Source of the DNA: Aspidapion aeneum
Lineage: Eukaryota; Arthropoda; Insecta; Coleoptera; Brentidae
Assembly: GCA_963576565.1 (NCBI GenBank)
Contig: OY755048.1
Location: forward strand, 9,649,984-9,713,983
Length of the DNA: 64,000 bases
Reading direction: 5' to 3'
Positions 33,345 to 43,800 of the stretch are shown here, in pieces. Position 1 is the stretch's first letter. Each line of letters starts with the position of its first letter. Under the pieces are notes generated by a model. That model was not told the origin of the DNA and searched no databases. It was given only the letters and a program-made list of their open reading frames with translations. A program made the position numbers and the translations under genes.

Positions 33345-34513
33345 ACATATACATATTTTTAAAAATTTTATTTAAAACTGTAATAATATACCATGTATTT
33401 TGTGCCTTCAATAATATATACCTTTAATATGATAAACAAAGTGACACTTAAATATAAACGAAAAATAATTATTCGTCTGGAAAATAGAAGTGTTTCGCAC
33501 ACCAATATTTGTAATTTTCCAAATATTAATTATTTGTCACTTTTTTGACACTGGGTGTCCGTGAAAAACCACTCGTGCATTTTTAGTAAGGGTCACTCTT
33601 ATTTTCTTTCCATTTGATTTAATAACATTTTGTGTTATTAAATCAGTTTTTTGTTTATCTTTTAAAGCGACCTAGTGGATATTTATAGTTGTTACCTTTT
33701 TAAAGAAGATAACATTTTATTGTCTGATAAAGTTAAAGTTTTTAGATTGTTAGTACCGCATGGACCTATAAATATCATAAAATAAATGTTAATATACTTT
33801 TCGTAATTTTTAATTTGATGCTTTTTTTTATTCTGTCCCGTATTTATTTTTAATAAAAACCTCCCCTCAATAATTGGTATTTAAAGTACCAGAGTATCTA
33901 AATCTAACTTAACAAATATCAATGGGTAAATATTTTTAAAAGCCTTAAAGGCACCTCTTCTGAAGGGATTAGATCCAATTAAAAAACATTTTCTTTTGTC
34001 AGTTCTTTTTAACGGTAATCGATTTCAACCTAAAGGAAAAATACAGATTTATATACCAGGCACGCCAAATATCACGATATCAAAATAATTACATATATAC
34101 GTATCGAAAGAATAAAATCTCAAATATTTACCTACAAAGCGTTTGTGTACCTAGGTATGTTCATAGGAACTTTTAAAAAAGCCAAATAATCCACCGTCTT
34201 CGTTTACGCAGTGATTTAAAGAACACCCTGTACGTTTGTTACAGAATCAATCCTAGTTACTGATACAGTAATAATTGGCAAAATAAAAAAAAAACCTAAA
34301 ATCGCCACGTGAGGATCTTTTACCGAAAATTAGGCCTACACGTGTCCTTTTCACCACTAACTATTCCCAGAGACCCCTGACCTCGTTAGGAAAAACATTA
34401 AAGAGGTCTATAAATGGGCATTATTACTACGGGGGTGCATAATAACATATTATTATTTTTTGGCCCGATATCACTAAAAAAGTAATACTAAGGTTTAAAG
34501 GAATGCCAGATTT
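33345..34513. other. Intergenic region without genes
   Basis: AT-rich, no supported coding frame. A short inverted pair TTTAATAACA / TGTTATTAAA lies near 33620-33645. Confidence 0.5.
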
Positions 34514-34700
34514 TATCTGAGGGCACGGCAGTGCCCGGCCAAGTTCGCGCAACTGCCGTACCATCTTTTCTTGAAACATATCAGCTCATATTTGACCTAT
34601 CTAAAAATCTACTTTGGAATGAGCTACGAAACTCAAACTTTGCACTTACCATGTATATAGATCATCAAAATTCTACTGTACTTCCAGACATGCAACACAG
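34514..34700. repeat. Dispersed repeat shared with 45775-46080
   Basis: Starts TATCTGAGGGCACGGCAGTGCC and continues AAGTTCGCGC, ATATTTGACCTA, GGAATGAG and CTCAAACTTTGCAC, all found again at 45775. The GGCACGGCAGTGCC start is an imperfect palindrome. Helitron-like non-autonomous elements can start this way, but neither end is certain. Confidence 0.55.
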
Positions 34701-34711
34701 CTGAAATTTGC

Positions 34712-34902
34712 AAATGACTCTTAGGAACAGTGCTAAATTGAAGTTTAGTTGTAAAAAGTTAAAAAAAACCATTTCCAAATTAGTAAAAACCTTTCATTTT
34801 AAAATGTGTATTGGAGAGCTTGGCTTTACTTTTATCTCAATTGTTTTTACGAAATATCATTTTCGCGTACTTGCGCTTTTTTTACATGAAATGTTTTTGT
34901 TA
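34712..34902. mobile_element. Half copy of the long-inverted-repeat MITE
   Basis: Matches the right half of the full copy at 46794-47167 (TGACTCTTAGGMACAGTGC, TTACTTTTATCTCAATT, ACATGAAATGTTTTTGTTA). Its outer end runs straight into the perfect palindrome at 34886-35076. Confidence 0.7.
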
Positions 34903-34970
34903 TTATTTATTTTTTATATTTAGTATGCGTTTTCACTACAGCGAGCATTACCGAAAGAATTATATATATC

Positions 34971-35001
<31 letters not shown>

Positions 35002-35076
35002 ATTCTTTCGGTAATGCTCGCTGTAGTGAAAACGCATACTAAATATAAAAAATAAATAATAACAAAAACATTTCAT
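34886..35076. repeat. Perfect palindrome, 83-bp arms around (TA)n
   Basis: Positions 34886-34968 and 34994-35076 are exact reverse complements, with a TA-repeat centre of 25 bp. The arms include TTAGTATGCGTTTTCACTAC and AGCGAGCATTACCGAAAG. Perfect identity implies a recent inverted duplication or an assembly artefact. The left arm starts in the MITE end at 34712-34902. Confidence 0.9.
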
Positions 35077-35104
35077 ATATATATATATATATATATAATA
35101 AATT

Positions 35105-35575
35105 TAGAAAAAAAAAAACTTTTTAAAAACAAGTTTTTATAAAACGGCCTAAAAAACATAAAATAATTTTTTGAGTGTTCTGATATCATAATAATAAAAG
35201 CGATGGGCGTATTAAAGGAAATTTACCCGCTTTTTCCAAATTCATTATATTATAGCAGAGAAATGTAAGGGTAGACAATTTAACCCAACTCAACCCAACC
35301 CTACGCAAGCTACCCGTACATTTTTTTTCTGATATGGATGAACATTATTACGCCTGCTTCATATTAGGCAGATCATGCGCGACCGGCAGTGTGTCGATTT
35401 ATTTTGTCACATTGAAAAAGAAGAGTCGGCCCACCAAATGCGCATGGAAAGGCATTTACCTAATATTAAATACGCCCATCGCTTTTATTGTTATGATATC
35501 AGAACACTCAAAAAATTATTTTATGTTTTTTAGTAAATTTTATAAAAGCTTGTTTTTAAAAAGTTTTTTTTAAAT
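35105..35575. mobile_element. Foldback element, ~118-bp arms
   Basis: The left arm (about 35105-35225) and right arm (about 35455-35575) share, in opposite orientation, AAAATAATTTTTTGAGTG, TTCTGATATCATAA and AAAGCGATGGGCGTA. The 230-bp centre includes CAACTCAACCCAACCC. Non-coding. Confidence 0.75.
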
Positions 35576-36471
35576 TTATTTTTTAATTTTTAGATTTGTC
35601 TAAGTCTATGCATTTCAGCTAGCGCATCGGTATTGCAGGGAGTCTTTCCTGTCAATTTTGAAATATCTAAGTCTTCGATGTCGAAATTCGACAAACTAAA
35701 ATTTTACCCCCTCCCGCCCTCCACGTTAGGGGGGAGGTAGGCAGTCATTGATACCACATTATTGGATTGTCATCGGAACTATAACAATATGCGAAATTTG
35801 AAGTCAATCGGATACGTGGAAGTCAGTTGAAAGTAATCAGAAAAACTTGACATTACATCGTCCATTTTGAATCCGCCATATTGAATTTTTGTAATCTGAT
35901 CAAAAATTCGTAATTCTGATCCTCAAAACCCCCAGATACCAATTTTGGTTGAATTCGGACAAACTAAAGTTGTAATATGGCAAAAACTTTCGCATCATAG
36001 AAGGGCCAAAAAAATTACCATTCCAACAAAAACTCCTTATAGAAAAAGCAACTCACAACTCAAAATTTACTAGCTTTTGGTGACACGTAATAGTTATAGT
36101 CTGGCACGTGCACTTTACAACAATTTTTGCGGATACAAAAACTTTTATTTTCAGCAAAAATTTTGGTTTTGTTCCAAAAAAAAATGTGCCTTAATAATTA
36201 CCTAGGTTTCAGATTTTTTTAAAAATTTATTTAAAAAATCATAGCATTTTTCCAACGAACAACGGCCATTTCTCCTAGTTACGCTGCTGTCGAAAGCATC
36301 AGACTAAACTGATTACAAACAACAATCTGTGCTAAGCCAAATAGAATTTATAATTGAAAAAACCGCATGACCGCCGTTTCCCCTTACAGTCTCGTAAGAT
36401 TTTATAAAAGCTTATGTATTCGAATATTTTCGAAAAAAAAAAACTTGTGTACGTACCCAAAGTTAGCAAAC
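35576..36471. other. Intergenic region without genes
   Basis: Around 35850-35890 are words like CCATTTTGAATCCGCCATATT, resembling the GCCATTTT-repeat elements at 19.6 and 39.4 kb. No gene seen. Confidence 0.4.
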
Positions 36472-36991
36472 ATCTATATATATATATTTATCGGTTTCAC
36501 AACGTTCTACATCTTCCGATACCCAATCTCCACTCGTTTCTGTTTGCATATAATTCATCATCTAGGCCTCTTATTCTTATTTCACTGTCTATTCCTTCTC
36601 TCCAGCTTCTCCTTGGCCGTCCTCGTTTTCTTCGGCCAGTTTCCATTGTAGTATTTGTTTAGGTAGTCTTTCATCATTCATTCTTTGTACATGTCCGTAC
36701 CACACTAGTTGTTTTGTTCTTATATCATCCACTAAAGTACGTTCCCCCACCGTCATAATGTCTCTTATTCTTTGATTTGTAACTCTTTCTCTTTTTGATT
36801 TCCCTGCTGCTCTTCTCCAGTAGTCCATCTCCGTAACGGAAAGCATTTTTTCTGTTCTATCCTTGATTGGCCATCCGTCTGAGCCGTATGTAATAATACT
36901 TTTTACAATGGTGTTATATATAAGCTTTTTGTTATGTTTTGATATACTTTGGTCCCAAATTATTCCATTTAATAAAGTTATTGCTTTTCTT
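36472..36991 (-). pseudogene. LINE C-terminal fragment (3' side of the interrupted LINE)
   Basis: Minus strand; continues the reverse-transcriptase frame of 38356-39375 once the inserted element is removed. It begins AITLLNGIIWDQSISKHNKK, then TYGSDGWPIK and LVWYGHVQRMNDERLPKQIL, typical of the post-RT region of insect LINE ORF2. A 1-nt frameshift follows; the other frame gives GRPRRSWREGIDSE and EWRLGIGR before a stop. The end is a TA-rich tail near 36480, as some LINE families have. A relic. Confidence 0.8.
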
Positions 36992-38355
36992 CAGTAGCGT
37001 AGCGTGCCCGAAAGGTCGGGGGGGGGGGGGCGACAGCTAAAAAGGGCGCCTCTGAAAACTGATGATAAATCTTGTGGCAAAAAAAAAACAAAAAGGTCAA
37101 AAAGGCGCCTCTCACAAAAAAAAAGGTCATCATGTGTGAGGGGGCGGCCGATAAGTCACAAGGGCGCCTCTCACGAATCTTGCGACAAAAAAAAAAGCGG
37201 CCGATAAGTTACAAGGGCGCCTCTCACGAATCTTGCGACCACCAAAAAAAAAAAAAGGTCATCATGTGTGAGGGGGCGGCCGATAAGTCACAAGGGCGCC
37301 TCTCACGAATCTTGCGACAAAAAAAAGGGTCATCATGTGTGAGGGGGCGGCCGATAAGTCACAAGGGCGCCTCTCACTAATCTTGCGACCAAAAAAAAAG
37401 GTCATCATGTGTGAGGGGGCGGCCGATAAGTCACAAGGGCGCCTCTCACGAATCTTGCGACCAAAAAAAAGGTCATCATGTGTGAGGGGGCGGCCGATAA
37501 GTCACAAGGGCGCCTCTCACGAATCTTGCGACAAAAAAAAGGGTCATCATGTGTGAGGGGGCGGCCGATAAGTCACAAGGGCGCCTCTCACGAATCTTGC
37601 GACCAAAAAAAAAAGGTCATCATGTGTGAGGGGGCGGCCGATAAGTCACAAGGGCGCCTCTCACGAATCTTGCGACCAAAAAAAAAAGGTCATCATGTGT
37701 GAGGGGGCGGCCGATAAGTCACAAGGGCGCCTCTCACGAATCTTGCGACCAAAAAAAAGGTCATCATGTGTGAGGGGGCGGCCGATAAGTCACAAGGGCG
37801 CCTCTCACGAATCTTGCGACCAAAAAAAAAAGGTCATCATGTGTGAGGGGGCGGCCGATAAGTCACAAGGGCGCCTCTCACGAATCTTGCGACCAAAAAA
37901 AAAGGTCATCATGTGTGAGGGGGCGGCCGATAAGTAACAAGGGCGCCTCTCACGAATCTTGCGACCAAAAAAGGTCATCACGTGTGAGGGGGCGGCCGAT
38001 AAGTCACAAGGGCGCCTCTCACGAATCTTGCGACCAAAAAAAAAGGTCATCATGTGTGAGGGGGCGGCCGATAAGTCACAAGGGCGCCTCTCACGAATCT
38101 TGCGACCAAAAAAAAGGTCATCATGTGTGAGGGGGCGGCCGATAAGTCACAAGGGCGCCTCTCACGAATCTTGCGACCAAAAAAAAAAAAAGGTCTTCAT
38201 GTCGTTACTTTCCTTTGGCACCCACTCAATTGGCCATTACCGGCCCGACTTAATAAAGCTGAGGGCGCTTCGGCCACCTATGGGGCGCCACTACCCTCGG
38301 GGCGGGAGGGCGACGAACCCCCCGCGCCCCCCCCCCCCCCCACGCTACGCCGCTG
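36992..38355. mobile_element. hAT-type non-autonomous element carrying a satellite array, inserted in a LINE
   Basis: The left end CAGTAGCGTAGCGTG and the reverse complement of the right end CAGCGGCGTAGCGTG agree at 13 of 15. Perfect 8-bp duplications CTTTTCTT lie at 36984-36991 and 38356-38363. Deleting the element plus one duplication restores the LINE reading frame exactly. The interior has a G12 tract after the left end, a ~72-bp GC-rich tandem array (about 37040-38215), a short unique segment and a C-rich run before the right end. No transposase frame, so it would depend on a hAT enzyme supplied elsewhere. Confidence 0.92.
37040..38215. repeat. Tandem array of a ~72-bp GC-rich unit, about 14 near-identical copies
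   Basis: Each unit begins GGTCATCATGTGTGAGGGGG, passes CGGCCGATAAGTCACAAGG and CGCCTCTCACGAATCTTGCG, and ends in an A-run of 6-13. Unit starts fall near 37125, 37257, 37328, 37400, 37471, 37542, 37615, 37688, 37759, 37832, 37904, 37973, 38045 and 38116. Inter-unit differences are single bases plus A-run length. The first units are truncated or diverged. The unit lacks stops in several frames, so long frames appear on both strands, but they are not genes. Confidence 0.95.
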
Positions 38356-39375
38356 CTTTTCTTCCTTGTACGTTTCGATCTTTTATAGCTTTGTCTAGTG
38401 TTCCGTCAGCTGTAATTTTAAGACCTAAGTATTTATACTCATCACAGGACTGAATTCGCTGCCCGGCATTTAAGATTAGATCCTGTTTCATTCCACCGAT
38501 ACACATATACTCTGTCTTATTGAGATTAACCTCTAGTCCCCACTTATTGTACTATTCTATTAGTTTTCGTGTCATATATTCGAGGTCGTCATAATCCTGA
38601 GCCACTACTATCTGATTATCGGCGAAACATAAAGTATACAAGGTGGTTTCGTCCAACGGAATTTCCAGGTTTTGGCATTTTCTCTTCCATACTTTAAAGA
38701 CTTGTTCGAAGTATATCTTGAAGAGCGTAGGCGAGATACAGCAACCTTGTTTAAGACCTTTATTTACTTGAAAGCCTTTGGTTAGTTTCGCTTTTATTTT
38801 AACTTTTGCCTTACTCTTGCGGTATAACTCTTTGATGGCCTTAATTAGTTGTACGCTTATGTTTGTGTTTTCCAACGCTTTCCAAAGTAGATTTAGTGGT
38901 ATACTATCATATGCCTTCTGCAAATCGACGTAAAGCAGATGCAGCTCTTGTCCGTATGCCATTTTCTTTTCAATCACTTGGGTTATACAAAAGAGATGAT
39001 CTGAAGTCGATCTACCCGCCCTGAAACCAGCTTGTTCTTCTGCCTCCATGTCTTTATATTCGCTCTCCACTTTATTTCTTATTATTTTACCGTATATTCT
39101 GCTTAGCGTACTAGTCACAGATATACCTCTATAATTGTCACATATATCTTTCCTTCCTTTTTTGTGTATTGTGGATATATATGACGTTTTCCACTCAGTT
39201 GGTACTACAGTTCCATTTAAATATTTTTGGAAATGATTCCGTAATCTCCAAAACAGTTCTTCAGTACCATATTTAATAAGTTCGGCTGGGATATTTCCGG
39301 GTCCGGCAGATTTACCGCTTTTTAAGGTTGTGCACACGTTTTTGATCTCAGAGATTCCATCTGATGACCAGAAAG
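38356..39375 (-). pseudogene. LINE reverse-transcriptase fragment
   Basis: Minus-strand ORF2 relic of a non-LTR retrotransposon. Visible RT blocks: KSAGPGNIPAELIKYGTEEL, ISTIHKKGRKDICDNYRGIS, EQAGFRAGRSTSDHLFCI, LLYVDLQKAYDSIP and GLKQGCCISPTLFKIYF. Block C reads CFADNQIVVAQD, where the usual FADD has lost its second aspartate. A stop follows RKLIE, after which the frame resumes KWGLEVNLNKTEYMCIGG and YKYLGLKITADGTLDKAI up to the inserted element. The 5' part of ORF2 (endonuclease) is missing; the open frame runs on into the neighbouring element as a chance fusion. Dead copy. The exact LINE clade is not determined. Confidence 0.9.
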
Positions 39376-41010
39376 CAGGGGTGGAAATTTTTCGCGTTTT
39401 GGATAGTGACGCCGCCGCCCACTTACCGCAGCAAATTTGCCACCGAACCAACTCGTGCCGACGACGACCCGATTCGCCGCTGGCCCAGCTCGCTGTCGAC
39501 CCAATTTGCCGCCGGGCGAACTTGCCGCCGCCGCCATGATGACTTCTCACCGACGCGGCAGCCGTAGTTTGAGTCTGCAATTTTGACAGATATTTGAAGT
39601 TCCGGTAACAACGCAATTTAATATTTTTCTGTCAAAAAAAATTCAAAATGACGGATTCAATAAGGCGGACTTTCTTATTTATGAACCAATATGCATATAT
39701 TAAATTTAAAATTTTGCGCTGTTAATTTTGAGTTAAACTTAAAAAAAAATTTAATGGAGAGTTGAAGATGGCGAATTTTTCTATTATAATATATACTTTG
39801 GGGTGTACGAGGCCGCTGAATTATCAGCCGACGCATGTATTTATTTTGAAATTTTGGGTTGATTATTATGATTTTATGATTTAATACGTATCGGTTTATA
39901 AATTGAAAAGTCCACCATTTTGGATTCGCCAATTTGATTTTCTTAAGGCTTAAATCAAAAATCATAATTTACCACGTCAAGGTTCCAAATTTATTACATA
40001 TATCGTTTAATAAAAGGATAAGTCCGCCATATTGCATCACCATTTTGACATTTTGCAAGTTTAATTCAAAACTCATTCTCAACTCAACCTTAGACATTCC
40101 AAAGTTCCCAATTTAATACATGTCGGTTCATATAAAGGGAAAAATCCACCATTCTGGACTAGCCATTTTGATCTTTTTAATTTAAAAATCATAATGCGCG
40201 ACCTTAAACACAACAAACGTTAAAATAATAATCATAATAAATATCGTTTTATAAATAGAAAAGTGCGCTATTTGGAATGCGTCATTTTGATTTTTCCAAA
40301 GCTATCAAAAATCATAATCAGCGACATTAAACACCACAAAGTTCCAAATGTAGTTCGTCTCCGTTAACAAATAAAAAAAGTCGCCATTTTAACCCCGCGT
40401 TTTAATTTTTTTAGGTTTAGTTCAAAAGTCACAAGACCCAAAATTTCTCAAATATCGGTTTTCAAAAGGAAAAAGTCCGCCATTTTGGATCCGCCATTTT
40501 AAATCCGTCATTGTGGATCCGCTATTTTTACTTTTATTTTAAGTTTAATTCAAAACTCATAATTATCGACCTTAAACTGCAATTACATACCAAGTTATAA
40601 ATTTGATATATACCGGTACATAAATGAAATATTTCACCATTTTGGATGCGCTATTTTAATTTTTTAAGGTTTAAGTAAAAAATTGCATTACGTAGCCTTA
40701 AAACCTTATTGTTTCAAATTTCAGACAAATCGGTTTATATATATAAGAAACTTCGCCAATTTCAATTCGCTATTTTGACTTTTTTGTGTTAAAATTCTAC
40801 ACACATGTCAAATATAAAATCTGTGGTTCATCGGAAAGTATAGCAAGTCGAAAGATTTTAAAGAAAAGCATAAATAAACAGTTTGTCCTAGAGCAGAGAA
40901 AATATGATCAGTTATGACCAGAAGGTGTACACTGTGTTTTAAAACTAAATATCTTTTGGGTTTTTGGGAGGGGATTTCCACTTCCACCGCCCCCGTAGAT
41001 CGGCGCCCGC
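39376..41010. mobile_element. GCCATTTT-repeat element, copy 2
   Basis: The left end is CAGGGGTGGAAATTTTTCGC and the right end GTAGATCGGCGCCCGC, both homologous to copy 1 at 19599-20484. The interior holds about nine degenerate units of roughly 110 bp with CCGCCATTTTGGATCCGCC, TTTAATTCAAAA and AATATCGGTTT. A GC-rich patch near 39408-39540 repeats GCCGCC and TTCGCCGC. Non-coding. It abuts the truncated 5' side of the LINE. Confidence 0.65.
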
Positions 41011-41640
41011 ACAAAGATGAGAAAAAATCGCATTCTTAATATAAGTTCTGAAAAACATCGCAACAACAACAACAGTGATTTTTGGTGTATAAAAGCTTCA
41101 TATGGTCAAGCTTTAAAAATTCATATTTCAGACAGGACACGGTGAACGAACAAAAGCACCGAGTTGTAGCACCAATAGGTCATATAGATGCAATAGTACC
41201 GCATTCTGAATAGAAATGTTAAGAAACGTCATTTACCGATGTCTGGTGTGTAAAATCCTATGAGCTCCATATAAGCTTTGAAAATTTAAATAAGTGTACG
41301 TTGTACGAAAAAAGCACCGAGTTGTGATATTGTATGTTGTTATAGATGCAATTGTGATGTGTAAAATCCTATCCTATAAGCTCCATAATGCCAACCTTTG
41401 AAAATGTATATTTCTGGAAGCGAAAAAAGAAGCGATATACATAGATGCGAAAAACCGCATCGTGAATAAAGATTTCTAAAAAGTTCAGTTACCTGTTTTA
41501 GGTGTAGAATATCATATATGAGCTCCATCCATCTGGCGATATTTTAAAAATGTATATTTCGCAAACTATACATGATGAAAAGCACGGAGTTACAGTATGG
41601 CGTGGCCATATAGATGGGTAAAAACCATATCTACAGTTCA
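41011..41640. repeat. Degenerate minisatellite, ~140-bp units
   Basis: About four diverged units share CGCATTCTGAATAGAAATG, TGGTGTGTAAAATCCTAT, GAGCTCCAT and AAAGCACCGAGTTG. No coding signal. Confidence 0.6.
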
Positions 41641-41691
41641 GATTAGAGAAAATGTCATTAAGTGATTTTATGGATACGTATTGTTACGGGT

Positions 41692-42046
41692 TCACAACAA
41701 TTAACGAAACGAGTAAATGTCAAAAACAATATGTCAATTTATTTTGACAACTCAATGTACAAAAACGGCACTTAAACTCACTAATAACTCACTACTCAAA
41801 TCGGCTTAGTAACCTCGTGTTAATATCTCGCGCTTTCTACAGCTCGTTATCTGACTTATAAATGGTCTTCGACCTTTCGCGAACTATCTATCCTTTTTGG
41901 GCACTAGATGGTTCGCGTCCAAGTACAAGTGTAAGTCATAGATATCGCAAATAAAACCTAGACAACTAAAAGATAAGTCAACCTAATACTACACTATACC
42001 TAAATAAATTCTAACTATAAAATTTAAACAACTAAAATTTGTAACA
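41692..42046. mobile_element. Probable solo LTR of 355 bp
   Basis: Begins TGTTACGGGTTCACAAC and ends TTTGTAACA, giving the perfect inverted termini TGTTAC/GTAACA. A TATA-like TTATAAAT near 41856 and an AATAAA near 41952 fit LTR promoter and polyadenylation signals. The flanking tetramers GTAT and ATAT match at 3 of 4. No internal retrotransposon sequence is attached. Probably a Ty3/gypsy-type LTR, but family not established. Confidence 0.6.
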
Positions 42047-43706
42047 ATATTAAGTCTCCGAAAGCTCAAATACTAAAATTAAAAAAAAATATATATATAT
42101 TGAAAAAAATAGTCCATTTCTCAAATTGGTGTTTGCAAATTACAAAGAAAAACTGAATGTCTTCTCCACTAAAGTCTTTATTGTTTCGGGTTATATTTAG
42201 GACATGTTTCGAGTATAAAGAGACCCATCATCAGCTTAAACAAGGTAAACAAAGAAGTGTAACTACATCCGAAGCAATTTTTAGTGCCTATTAAATAGAT
42301 TAAACTCAGATAATAAAATTATTTTGAAGGGGATCAAATAATCACTTTCAGGTTCAATAGTGTACCCCGAAAGTGACCATTCCACCTCCATCATTTTTTA
42401 TGTTTTATAAACCGATACCCCCCTTAAAATGTAACATACCTTTCAAAAACCTTCAACCAGCAAGCTAATGCGAGGGTTCAAACAGTTGCTAATACTAGTA
42501 TGTATAGTGTGAGCAGTTTGGCCAATACGTACTCTTGTAGTGCAATTGTTTTTGTGCCAACATTCACACATTGTTGGTTGGTTCACATATGTCTAGGTCG
42601 GCTCTATTCGCTATTGATTACATTTTTTGTAGGGATCTCTAAAGATGTAATCCGAAATCGAAAAGAAGAGAAAAGTATTTTAATTAAAGGCAGGATTCTT
42701 TATTTACCACAGGGAACGGTTAAATCTGTCGACCCAAATCCCTGCAATAGAAAAACCTGCTGTTACTGCCCCGAAAAGCAATTGAAAAAGAGTTCCACCT
42801 ACACAGAAAGAATTCATGTATTGTTGATATTATTATCATGTTTCAAGGCAAATTAACTTAACGGCTTCGTCTGCTTCTTAACAATATTTTATTTTTCTTA
42901 ATATCTTGTTTTGAAAAGAAACTCAATATTTCTAAACAAAAAACTCAACTTTTCAAATCAAGTGAGTTTTCTTGAATTTATTAATTTAACTGAACGAAAT
43001 CCATTCTTAAAATTAAACAAAGTATTACACAAAATCAAAAAATAATAAACTAAGTTGAAAATATACCAATTTTCTTGATCAGACAACATAAAATGTTTAA
43101 AATGGAGATAACCATTCAGTTTTTCAACAGATTCAAGAAAAAAACAATAAGAATTATTTTCTTAAATCAAAATAAGTATTTTTCTCGACTTGGAACCTTT
43201 AAATCGATTTGAAACATTTTATATTATTAAAAGCGTACTCTCTATTGTCTCGGTTATGTAGTCATTGGTTATCTATATAACCAATGACTATACATAACCG
43301 AAATCGAACTAAAACTAAAAATATGGTACAGGGAATATAAGTACAAATACAAGTTTGTTTCAATTTTTGGTATGATGGTTTAGGTTTATTCATAAGTTTT
43401 AACAATAAACAATTATACAGGGGGTAAACGCTATGACTCACAATATTTTAATGCGTGATAGAAGAGGCCAAAATAAGAAAAAAGTTCATATAACATGGGG
43501 GTCAAAAATTAGATGTTTTCGAAATAACGGTCATTTAAATTTAAAAAGTTTGGCAGAACCGGGCATTTTACGCGAATTAATTCGAAAGCCACAGTGGGCT
43601 TTAGCTGTTGTTTTGCGCACATTTTAGGCCTAACGTGGTTACTAGTCCTCTCCTTTTCTTAATGCATTTGTATAAGTGAGAAACTACATACTACACTATA
43701 TACGAA
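42047..43706. other. Intergenic region without a supported gene
   Basis: Open frames at 42500-42856 and 43433-43627 have no splice support or recognised domains. A tight inverted repeat (CGGTTATGTAGTCATTGGTTAT against its complement, 4-base loop) lies at 43251-43300. Confidence 0.4.
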
Positions 43707-43800
43707 TATACTCCCCCCTGTACCGCTCTGCCAAACTTCAGTAACTATCTTGAGAAAGTAGTTACTGCAGTTGTGGCAAAGCGGTAAAGGGGGAGTATAT
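43707..43800. ncRNA. miRNA-like or tiny-MITE hairpin
   Basis: Arms of about 42 nt pair with few mismatches. The left is ATATACTCCCCC, ACCGCTCTGCCA, CAGTAACTA. The right is TAGTTACTG, TGGCAAAGCGGT, GGGGGAGTATAT. The loop is about 10 nt. Size and bulged stem suit a pre-miRNA, although the loop is short and a minimal MITE is equally possible. Strand unknown. Confidence 0.35.

Noticed and set aside
34811..35002. Plus-strand frame ending in YLYIYIYIYYI
   Set aside because: Runs through a MITE and the TA microsatellite of the palindrome.
37040..38215. Regular repeat array considered as a CRISPR array
   Set aside because: Units are head-to-tail without unique spacers, the genome is eukaryotic, and the array lies inside a transposon.
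37004..38453. Many overlapping open frames on both strands encoding repeats like CEGAADKSQGRLSRIL
   Set aside because: They are translations of the 72-bp tandem unit, which lacks stops in several frames; no start context, splice sites or family support a repeat protein.
42500..42856. 118-aa plus-strand frame with a cysteine patch CNRKTCCYCPE
   Set aside because: No homologous family recognised, no intron or regulatory support, and the hydrophobic start is not convincing as a signal peptide.
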